Program-made: the position numbers and the translations under genes
Notes under the pieces: generated by a model
Seen by the model: only the letters and a program-made list of their open reading frames with translations
Database searches by the model: none
What the model was told of the DNA's origin: nothing
In this document: one piece after another, positions 54,777 through 64,000 of the stretch
How the letters are laid out: every line of letters starts with the position of its first letter
Numbering within the stretch: the first letter of the stretch is position 1
Origin: Skeletonema tropicum
Taxonomy: Eukaryota; Bacillariophyta; Thalassiosirophyceae; Thalassiosirales; Thalassiosiraceae
Direction of reading: 5' to 3'
Assembly: GCA_037178625.1 (NCBI GenBank)
Contig: CM074144.1
Span: 1,736,001 to 1,800,000, forward strand
Length of the DNA: 64,000 nt

Positions 54777-55600
54777 ATGAAAGTCCAACTCTTTGCTTCC
54801 GCAGCACTTATGCTACTCAGCGCCTTCCCAGGTGCTCTCTCTGCTGATGTCCATGCCAAGGTAAGCTCTTTCTTCTTACTATTATATTGCACTTACCGTG
54901 GCTGCGGCTGCCGCTGCTCGCTGGCGCCATTTAGCAAGCCCACAACTTGGATTGGTTCGTTTTCTTTACCTTTACATTTATACATTGTGCTTGCAAGAAG
55001 TCCCTCACCCTTTTGCTTTCGTTCGTCGATGCTGTTCATCTCCTGTAGCACGGTCACCTCAAAGAAGGAAACTTTGAAGAGATGAAGTCAACCCCCTCTC
55101 AGTCGATCACTCTTCGTGGAGCCGCCTCTGCCGCTGCCTTCGCCGCCGCAGCAGCAGATGAAGATGAAGGTAGATGTCCTTGCAAGTGCTCATCATCATG
55201 TTGGTGTTGTAAAAAACATGATGAAGAGGATGAAAACGGAGAGCTCTATGATTGGGCAAAAGATTGGGCGGATTGGTCCAAGAACCCTTTCACAGGAAAA
55301 CCTTGGGGGTCGGTTGAGAATGAATGGTGTTACTCGATTCCTACTAGGTTTGGGTGCGGCTTTGCCAAAGAATGCAAGTGGGACGATGGATGTTCCCCTA
55401 ACTCCTCCTCTACCACCGAAGAGCTCTATGATTGGGAAAAGCATATCCCGAAGAACCCTCAAACAGGAAAACCTTGGGGGTCGGTTGAGAATGAATGGTG
55501 TTACACGATTCCTACTAAGTCTGGGTGCGGCTTTGCCAAAGAATGCAAGTGGGACGATGGATGTTCCCCTAACTCTTCCTCCTCCTTCACCACTGACTAA
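54777..55600 (+). CDS. Secreted cysteine-rich protein with two tandem 50-residue repeats
   Basis: Exons 54777-54860 and 55049-55600 join in phase 0 across a 188-bp GT-AG intron to give 211 residues. Residues 1-23 ('MKVQLFASAALMLLSAFPGA' onward) are a signal peptide. An Ala-rich stretch and a Cys cluster ('CPCKCSSSCWCC') follow. Then two repeats of about 50 residues carry 'NPxTGKPWGSVENEWCY', 'CGFAKECKWDDGCSPNSS' and four Cys each, suggesting two disulphides per repeat. The repeats are nearly identical in DNA as well, so the duplication is recent. No known family is recognised; a secreted or cell-wall protein is the simplest reading. The Ala-rich block could be part of a precursor removed on maturation. 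Confidence 0.75.
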
Positions 55601-58079
55601 TGGTGAAGACGAAGTGTTCTCATCGCTCCACCATCTTTTGATGACACAACTAATGCATTAGAAGCATTCTTACGAGAGAAGTTTTTGAAGACAATCTTCT
55701 TTTGTTTGATTATCAATCGAGGGAGAGGCTTCGAGAAGACAATTAGGATCAAGATATAAACTTGAATACGTGCGTGTGTAGTGATCGAATGAACTCAATC
55801 TAGACAACGAGAGTGATACTACATACTTTCCCTTTTACTTGTCAAGCTATATTTCTATGATCTTCCCAAGTACACAGTCCCATCTTTCCTATAAATCAAC
55901 TTTACATCATTAAACAAGAAACAATATTATGAAATGTAGGTACCCTATCTCTATCATATCTCTTCTCTCTCACTATCTCCCAAGAGGAAGTACTCAATCT
56001 CGACGAGACGATGGTAATGACGATGCAGGGCGGCACACCTCTTTCATCCAACTTTTGGATATTGATATGATCTCCGCGCATATCACTCCCACATACTAAT
56101 CCAGCACCAATCGTATTGACTTCTCTTCGGGGTAGTAGTAGGTAGTAGCCCTTCGTTTTCTTCTTCCAATGATGTTGGAGGAGACTAGTAGTACGTCTCC
56201 GAATATGGAGGAGGTATCCTCATTGACACTTCTTCTTCTCTTCTTCTTTTCGTGTGTGTTGCAACTACGGAGGAGGATGGCAGAGGAGGGTGTGAGGATG
56301 ATAGATGTCGACGATGATTTTATCCATCAACAACAACACCTCTACTCTTTTCATATCAACAATCATCATTTTTTTAATATCAGATGATTCTTCACTGCAA
56401 CGTCTAACGTCTTCCATCATTTTATCATCACTAACCATCCCACCTACTCTATCATCTATATCCATATGTTGCAACACAGTCTCCTAATAACGCATCCAGA
56501 CCTTGATCCTGACACACTTCTTCTTGATACTACCAGTAGGAAGCTGCAGCTGCAGCATTATTACCACCAGAAGCAGTAGCAGTATTATTGACCCGCGCGG
56601 CACTCATCATTACTAACCTCAATACGAATCTTCTCCCAAGCCTCATATTCCTCTCTTCGGTGAACTTTGACATCACCATCACTCCCACCATCAATTGGAT
56701 CCAATACTTGTTGAAAAAATGTTTGTTTGGATGTTGCCGTGGTGGTGGTAAGGTGATGAGTGTTGTGAAGTAGTAGAGTGTGGAGTAGGAATTGTTTTTG
56801 AAAAGTGTGGTTGTGTGTTGGTTGTTGGGTGTTGTATAGTGGTGTAGGGAGAAGAGGGAGCACTACTACTACTACTACTTTCGTAGTTGAGGAAAGGGAA
56901 TGATATCCAGAGGAGAGGAGGCGTTTCTTCTTTTTGTTGTTGTTTCGTCGTCTATTGTTGTGGTTATCGGTGGAATTTGATAGACTATTATTGTAGTAGT
57001 AGGGTAGTGGAGCAATACTCTCTTGATGTTCTTCCTGATCTCCAGATCCTCTGTAGAATATTATCGTGCTGGTTCATGATGTTGTTGTTGAACCGTAAAC
57101 GATTATCTTGTGATGGTCTAAAACCATGTTGCTGCTGTATCCAATCGATCGTTGTGAACAACACTGTTGGAGGAGGAGCTTGAGGTGGAATATTCTCCCG
57201 TGGAGCGTGTACTTGAGGAGAGTGGGGAGTGTACTCTCGGGCCATGATGCTGGTCATGTGGACTGTAGCTATTCCCCTGCCTGCAACCTCATCAAATCAT
57301 TCAAGTTGGTAGTACTAAATGGATTCGGATAATAGTACTGAAGTGAACTGGATCGTGACGATAGTTGCTGCATAGACATAATATGTAGACTTGAGTGGTG
57401 AAGACAAAAGGGCCTTATTATTTAACGACCCCCCTACTCGATGAAGATAATGAGCGCCTACTCGTCCTCGATCTCCCGTGGTACGTCGACGACGTCCGCT
57501 CGAGTTGCATCCAACTGAGGAGTTGCTAGTAATACCACCATAACTGCCAGCGCCAGGCGCCAGCGGTGGAGAAGAGGCCAAAGGTGGCAGCAAGGGACTG
57601 TTGTTGTTTCTGTGAAGGGGGTACAATACCTACAACATAACATGACGTGCTGAGACCTTCAAGTGACTCAGACAGGTGTCTGAAGATCCTATGTAGGGTG
57701 GTAGGTGAAGGTAAACGTGCCGGGAAAGGGGGCGCTTTTCAGATGAGTTGTGGGTGGCGCCCACGTGGGGCCAATATCTACACAACATCGGGTATAAATG
57801 AGCTGATTATACCCATAAATTACCCTTATATCCACCAAAAATCCCCAATATTCCCTTGTAGCCTCTCCTCAAACCATGGTGATTTGCGGGCACGCCAACG
57901 CGCCCGCTATCCCGGTTTGCCTAGGTGGAGGTGCCCTTTGGCCTTTTTATCCTTCGTAAAAATGAGTAGTGAAGGACCCGCCAAAACAAGTGGGCGAACA
58001 AAACCATTTTTTCACAAACCTCCACCCATGATAAATTGGCCGTAGGGAGGTCGATAGGCTGACAAATGTACTCTACTTT
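55601..58079. other. Low-complexity region, possible minus-strand gene
   Basis: Minus-strand frames at 57626-57315, 57257-56988 and 56863-56585 share an Asn/Gln/His/Pro-rich composition ('TIDWIQQQHGFRPSQDNRL', 'SKQTFFQQVLDPIDGGSDGD', 'RREEYEAWEKIRIE'), and splice-like sites occur between them, for example an AG at about 57053. They could be exons of one regulatory protein of low complexity, but I could not build a consistent model. The rest (55601-56160, 57650-58079) holds nothing recognisable. Confidence 0.3.
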
Positions 58080-58612
58080 ATGCCCAAAACGATGATAGGA
58101 TCGTTTTCCCAGTGTCGAAAAGCCTTATTGACGTTGCAAGTAATAGCAGAGTCGGGATATGAATATGAATATGGTCTAGCTCTAGCCTTGTCTGGGGTAA
58201 ACTCCATTGCAGGGTGTTGTGGGATTCTTGGGCAGTGGCAGTATTGTCTAGGTTTCGCTGCTACAGGCATCACCCTTATTACTGGTCCAATTACAGTGGC
58301 AGTGGCAGGTTTCTTACGCTTACGTGAAGGTAAAGGGAGTAGTTGGATTTGATAAGCTGGAAAGCTTTGCATCAGATTTTCCGTCCAATTGAGGGTAATG
58401 TATGAGAGAGCCCGGCCAGATGAGAATCTCTCGATTGGAGAAGAGTATCAGCGGAAGATAGCTTGGGCAAGACGCATTATCGGCAGAACAGAGAGGACCT
58501 GTGTATGGTAGAGATGTGCTTTGTCTCTAGATCTAGAAAATCATCATCGAGATCCAGGTATAAATCAAGAATTTATATTGAGAACCTCGTTTTATATTTG
58601 TAACTGATTTAA
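58080..58612 (+). pseudogene. 3' fragment of the ICL/PEPM-family gene (copy C)
   Basis: From about 58094 the DNA follows 49780-50062 of the intact gene ('ttattgacgttgcaa', 'atagcagagt(c/t)gggatatga', 'attactgg(t/c)cca', 'tagttggatttgat') through to the stop, then continues into flank shared with copy B. The catalytic part is missing and internal indels break the frame. Confidence 0.8.
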
Positions 58613-58735
58613 GAGGGAGGTGTTACTTCTAACTCAAACTCACACCTCTTCCTCTCTCTTCAGTTTCACTTCAACTTCAACCCAACCTTGCCCCCAAACG
58701 ATTCCATCCACATGGCTAAATTGCGGCCGTGTAAC

Positions 58736-60066
58736 TTACGAGACGACTGGAAATGTTGGGGGGCTCGGGCTATCGAGAAACTCCTCACCCTCCTCGACCT
58801 TTTCTTCTTCAGCTGGTGAAACATCCCTATTTGTTGTCTCCTCCTCAACAGTCTTCCCTCTCTCTTCGTCAATATCCTGCATTGGTTTGTTGTCTGACGA
58901 TGTAATTGCTTTGTCCTTGCCTGCCTCTGTTTCCGATACGGCAGGGTCTGGTGTTGATGCTTCCTTTGTACTCAGACTTGACAAAAATCTAGTCCTTGAC
59001 AAAAAGCTCCAGAACACGTTTGAATCCTTCCTCGACCCTCCAGCGGAAGGACCTAGACCTCAGTCGTCATTGCTGGGTACAAATACAAGCTTGATCAACT
59101 GCTTGAAACCCATGTGCTTATTCTTCTCCTTCAATCTAAGATACCGGGGGCGAGCATAGACAAATGCATTGAAAAAGCCCTGAAGAGGACTGAACACCAA
59201 TATACACAAATCCTGCCATGGATGCGGCCTAACACCGGTAATCACCAAAGTGAAACCTAATCCAAAATAAAAACCCCAAGAAAGAAGAAACGCACCGACA
59301 TAAAACATTGATTGGACGAATACACTCCTTGCATAGGACGTTTTCTTTTCCATATCTGATAACTGCTCCGCAGCAACACTTCGAGTACGATATTTCTCCA
59401 TTTCTTTCTCTTGCCTTCGCACAAACAAACAAATAAGTGTATTCGTCACGACAATGACCACAAACGCCATGAGGATCCAGCCCAAAGAAAATGCAAAAGC
59501 AAAGTACAAATATGTCTCCGCAAAGGGACATGGAACATCCGGATTAGCCGTACACCCATAAGGTCCTGACGCAATATAACACCACATCAAAGCCGGATTG
59601 AATAAACCAATCGACACACCAGTAATTGCAAAGCTCAAATGGCTAATTACCACAATGCCATGCAGCACCTTCTCCCACACCTTGGCAAATTCCTCTTTCT
59701 TCATACCCCAATTGATGCTTAATAGTAGTAAATACTTAGTACCATGTTATAGCATCCAACAATGTAACCGAACTGAATAAAGAATCCCTGAAGGGAGCAT
59801 GTCGCAGTGTTTCCAAACGTTGGCACGCCTAAACCAGCAGGATAGGTGAGAAAGCTCAAAGCTGCATTGATGGAATAGAATATGTCGAAAATGGACATCA
59901 TGCCGAGAATGCGATGCTGTGGATCTTTGAGTTTGGTGGAGCGATTTGCCCAGATGGAGTAGAGGATCGAGCCCGAACCGATGACTGATAGTGAACCGGT
60001 TAGCAGGGGAATGTAAATGCCCGCCGTGCGAAAGCGGGTTAAGGTGGCTTCGTCCATTTCGTCCAT
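58736..60066 (-). pseudogene. Seven-transmembrane receptor, frameshifted copy C
   Basis: A paralogue of the receptor at 50666-52042. TM1-TM3 are encoded by 60066-59719; a single missing base after 'SIYYY' (59705-59719) shifts the frame. TM4-TM7 continue in 59704-59060, where a TGA replaces the Ser codon after 'SNDD'. The C-tail is still recognisable in 59057-58736. The TM4-TM5 loop carries a longer Cys-containing insert ('CTANPDVPCPF') absent from the intact gene. Either a pseudogene or, if the one-base gap is a sequencing error, a receptor with a short tail. Confidence 0.82.
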
Positions 60067-60143
60067 TGTTATCGCTGTTGGTGTGATATTGATACTGGTG
60101 GGATGGGATCCTTCGTTCAGTAAGTTTTTTAGTGATGGTAATG

Positions 60144-60303
60144 ATGAAGAGAGAGAGAGAGAGAGAGTGAGCTGTCCAACTTCTTGCTGTCCAACTTCTT
60201 TTGGCCATGTTGTTGTTGCGTGGCCGGTGGCCGTTCCGTGGTAGAGTGTATAGAGTTGAGGTGTTGTCTCTCGAATGTTTTCGGCACGAAGTTGTGTGTG
60301 CTA
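60144..60303. other. (GA)n run and spacer
   Basis: A short GA repeat at about 60149-60167, then spacer up to the TA that flanks the mariner-type MITE. Confidence 0.6.
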
Positions 60304-60814
60304 CCGCGCTCAAAAAATCGCGACAAACAGAAAATCGCAACAAAAATTTTTTGCTAACAAACTACGCACAAAACATAACTTGACTGAAAACAGTGCCTCG
60401 ATACGCTCAACATCGACCCTCTGGCTACGCCCACCGGCCATAGGTTGATAGTACATGTTATTACCTTTCGATTAAGCCGCTGGGAGTCATCATATTCACT
60501 ATACTCGCATTACAGCGGCTGCATAGGTGCTCATATACGCATGCGTCATACAAAGAATCACTCTATTTACTAGATGAAATAGGCCATTTTGGACCGATGC
60601 TTGCGCTTTATCTAGTAGTTATATAATGGTCAACTAATTAATAATTGTATTTGAATATACTTCCTCAAGGGATTCTGGCTATCAGTTTGGGTTCAACATG
60701 TTGATAGGTGCGCTCTATGGAGGGCATACTCACATGGTTGTTTCGTATTTTATGCGGTGCCGCCTAGCTAAAATTAATTCGCGACAAAAAAATTGTCGCG
60801 ATTTTTGAGCGCGG
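60304..60814. mobile_element. Mariner/Tc1-type MITE with TA target duplication
   Basis: The ends are inverted repeats: left CCGCGCTCAAAAAATCGCGA, right the inverse complement with one A fewer in the run, about 24 bp long. Both are flanked by TA (60302-60303 and 60815-60816). The 511-bp element has no transposase. A second internal TCGCGACAA/TTGTCGCGA pairing lies at the right end. Confidence 0.82.
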
Positions 60815-60816
60815 TA

Positions 60817-61250
60817 GTGTGGGACAGAGTTCGGTCGACACAACAAGTAGAGAGGGTCCGGCATTCGGTAATGACGTCGATGAAGAGAGAGAGGACACAA
60901 ACAAATAGCGAACGGCACTCAGTTAATGAGGATGGCGAGAGCGGGCATGGAGCAATCGTGAAAGTGAACAGATGGCAACAAGGAACGGAAAAGGTGCAGC
61001 ATTGCTCATCAAAATTGGTAGCAAGCAACAAGACAACGTTGCTCACCAAAATTGGCAAGTGACGCCGGCAGATGCCGCGCATACATTGCTCAGCAAATCG
61101 GCAGGCAATGTTGCTCACTCCTTCGGCACACCGACACACACGCTAGCTTCAACACACCATGTCAGTATTTGATTGGGAAAGGAACTCCTGGGATTTGTTA
61201 ATACCGAGGACATGATCAACACTTGGAAATACTGACGCAGGAACTCATAT
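60817..61250. other. No firm gene
   Basis: Repeated 'attgctca(t/g/c)c' and 'aaaattgg' motifs at about 60999-61130 give two overlapping short frames. No domain is recognised. Confidence 0.35.
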
Positions 61251-64000
61251 TTTATTTTTGGCGGTCTTTTTATCTTTTCATATTATGGCTGCGCCTGAGT
61301 CGATTTCTTTCTCCCACTTTCTAGCACAACCCTCATACACAGTTTCTCCCCTTTCAGTGCTCACATCTACGTCTGCCTTCGTATTCAATCATGTCGTCAC
61401 CCTCTGGTAGGGGCGTTCGACATGTCCTGTTAGCACTGAGTCTTCTGGGGATGTTCCTGTAGAGGGGTTGGCTGGTCAGTGTGTTCGCATTATTAGTTTG
61501 GTGATATCTTGGTGTTGCTGGTGTGTCTGTGCCGGGGGGGGGGGGTGGCCACCCTCCAGTGAGGGAGGGTGGGTATACCGCAGGGGGTGCCTGTGGGAAT
61601 GGGAAAGATGGATGCCTCTAAGGGCATAGGTTGTGGAAGTCCTCCATCGAGTTAGAGTGATATTATTTGGCGGATGGTTGTCCAGTCAAGCTGTATATTA
61701 TTTGCAGTTTGCCATGGACTATCCTTCGTGGGAGATATGTTGTGATAGATGGATATTGGATGTTTGTATGGGGGGCGGATGATGGCTACCCATCCAACAC
61801 GTCTTATGCACATGCCAACGAGTTCTTCAGCAGTTGCCCTACCAATCTGTCCTCCACGGAAGCATCAACCCGGTCACATAGTGAGAGGGTTGCCTACGCC
61901 TGCTTACCTATCTTCGGGGGAAGATGCTGCTGACGAACATGTGCATACTACACAGTTACTTGCTGCTTCTTTGATACAAGACGGATGTGTTCAATCAATA
62001 AGTTTTCTACCATGTGCTTTTGTAACAAGTTGATAAGAGGTCCATTCTTCCTGGGGCCCCACTACTGCCCGAAAGCTAGTAGCGGTCCTTCCTCTTGTGT
62101 ATGGATCTGAATATTATTGTGATCTGTGATCTCCGACGACATCATGTGGTGTGGAACTGCATGAGTTATCCAGTACGGAGATGGCACTATCTCAACGATC
62201 AAAAGGAGCAATATAAGAGTGTATCATAGTTGAGGTTAGGTATTAGTTTGAATGCCGGGGGGGAGTCACCTGCGGGGGTTTTGTGTCGCAACACGATTTC
62301 ATTCGAAGTTAATGATGACGTTGCAGAAGGTGGAGGCGAAAGTTTGGAAACCTGCCACCGCAGGAACGGACGAGAGAGGTGTTCACTGCGAACGATATCG
62401 GTGGTGATGCCCTTGTCTTTTCCAAGGAGACGGGAAGGGTTACACTATCTTGAGAGTGAGGATAGACACGACTATGAATATGAGAGAGGAGGAATCAGCT
62501 CAATTCCCTTGCAATTGCACTCCTCCGCCCTCCGCCCCGAAGCCCCCATCAACACAAATGTTGGGGCTGCCTTCGGTCAAACTACCTCAATCGAGCACCT
62601 GCTCCTGAAGTTGAAAAAGACTAGTCGGCTGATTAGCGCGTTGAGACCTTGGTCAAGGCCGCTGCCGTGAAATAGCTCACTGTGGACAATCACCAATCGT
62701 GCTTATGGCAGCTGCCTTCGGGACGACTACTTCACCCGTGCGTCTGCTCCTGATGTGGACCAGTTGAGCTTGCCAATAAGCGAGCCGCTGTTCTTGCTGA
62801 AGCTGCCTGCATGGATGAAGATGGTTGTAGACTTGAGGTTGGTTAAACTAGCACTCTTTGGCGCGCCACTTCAACTTAGCATCTGCTCCTGCATGACGGA
62901 AGACAAGGTTGCTAATGAGCGCGCAGAGGTCTTGGTCGAAGCTGCTGAATTAAAGAAGCTCGCTGAAGGCTACATGTACCCTGAAGCTGAAGTTACCAAT
63001 GTTGATGGAGCCGCCTTTGGACTGCAACTACTTCATGCATGATTTTATGATAGTTGAGGTTAGGTGATGGTCGGAATCGGAGGGGGAGTTGATGGTGTGA
63101 CGCAATAAGATCCTCTGCAGTATTTGATTAAACATCTTATTCTGGGATGTTCCGCTACTGTTGTTCGGAAAATGTTGACAACAGTGATGGTGGGGTTGCC
63201 ATTGTATGCAGGTAAAGAGGTGGAGAGTGATGATTACTCTTATGGGGACGTCAGACCTGGGTGGAAGCTGTTGCACAATGAAGAAGTCTCGTGGACGACT
63301 GACTGAATGTCGAAGCTACTGTAGTTTCCTCATGTCTGCAGTGATGTAGGGCAGGGTGCTAGCTACTTCTCTAGTACCTCCATGTGGTTGGAATATCGTG
63401 GGGTTAGGGTTTGCTTTCCGGTAATCCCTGTGCGGTTGGAACTTGGAACAGCGTGGTATTATGTGTGACGGAGAAGACCCGCTTCAACCCTTTGGGCAGT
63501 CACGCAATTATTTCGACGTCTTCCAAAGATTCCATACTCCATATGTGCGGGTTGGAACTGCGCGGTATTCGTCCGGCGTTGGGAATCCAGGAGAAAGATG
63601 AAGGGGATGTGGATGTAGGCGAGAGGCACTGCGGAGGTTGGGGAGCAGCAGGATTGTAGGAGGTGTCAACCGATGTGTTGGGGACCAATTAGTTTAGAGG
63701 CTTGGGGTTTCGACAGAGCACACTGGGTACCGCGGACGCCTCAGAAGTTCCGTTAGTGTGCCTGAGATACTGGTGGCCAGGAGGGTTTTCAAATCCAGGG
63801 GAAGATGAGAAGAGGTTGTTGGAGTCGGATTTTGGGTTTCAGTGTGAATTTGGATAAATGACTGACGGATTCACTCTTGTGTCTTACTTATACAACCTTA
63901 GATGAAGTAGGAACCCAACGCGACCATCAAGGTGGGATGGTAACTGGAGGAGAGCAGGGAGTGACAATGGGTCTGAAGAATGGATCCAAGCGCAGGTTGT
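61251..64000. other. GT-rich region with degenerate duplication, no gene recognised
   Basis: 'atagttgaggttaggt' followed by a G-rich stretch occurs at about 62227 and 63050, and 'tgccttcgg' plus 'ctgctcctg' blocks recur at about 62570, 62715 and 62885. This indicates diverged repeats of uncertain period. The frames at 62230-62670 and 62755-63042 share Ala/Leu-rich reads but no known domain. A G10 run and an inverted repeat 'ccaccctcc'/'ggagggtgg' lie at about 61537-61573. Confidence 0.4.

Noticed and set aside
62230..63042. Two plus-strand ORFs in the right-hand region
   Set aside because: Composition is repetitive, blocks recur in different frames, and no domain or splice logic emerges. Treated as degenerate repeats.

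Overview
The window is eukaryotic nuclear DNA, most likely from a diatom or a close stramenopile. The support is intron-containing genes with GT-AG introns (mostly about 50-120 bp, longer in a few genes), secreted proteins built from the Gly-Asp-Cys-Asp cysteine repeats typical of diatoms, BspA-type and RI-type leucine-rich repeat proteins, a helicase-associated (HA) domain protein, and a dense, nested load of transposons. No organellar, bacterial or viral gene set is present. Species assignment was not attempted.

Layout. 1-8131: an LRR protein (cut by the window edge), a Tas-like aldo/keto reductase, and a six-exon secreted protein that joins a calcineurin-like metallophosphoesterase to a PhoX/DUF839 phosphatase-like domain. 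8422-26641: a candidate giant Helitron read on the minus strand, with a TC 5' end at 26641 and a hairpin-plus-CTAG 3' end at 8422. Inside it lie an LRR_5 gene, an HA-domain gene, other repeats, an opposite-strand gene that may be a single-strand-binding helper, and the transposase gene. The transposase gene would encode a protein of about 2,800 residues with Rep (HUH and YxxKY), Pif1-type helicase and GIY-YIG nuclease parts. A tRNA-headed SINE with an 18-bp target duplication has split the helicase from the GIY-YIG domain, and there is also a frameshift. Its 5' side carries three complete 541-bp head-to-tail units ending in CTAG.

27061-36093: a 5'-truncated poly(A) retroelement fragment, a second PhoX/DUF839 gene expanded by exon duplication, an intact small LTR element (121-bp LTRs, 5-bp target duplication) carrying one unknown ORF, and an inverted-repeat DNA element. 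36864-46652: two near-identical ankyrin genes, a 418-bp tandem duplication, an unknown two-exon gene, and duplicated Pif1-helicase fragments. 47838-60066: an isocitrate-lyase/PEP-mutase-family gene and a convergent seven-transmembrane receptor gene. The pair has been duplicated into two decayed copies plus one stray receptor fragment, with a secreted cysteine-rich repeat protein in between. 60304-60814: a mariner-type MITE. 61200-64000: no recognisable gene.

The two PhoX-type genes point to extracellular organic-phosphate use. Most of the rest is transposon biology. Exon boundaries were worked out by hand from splice consensus and reading-frame continuity, and have no transcript support.
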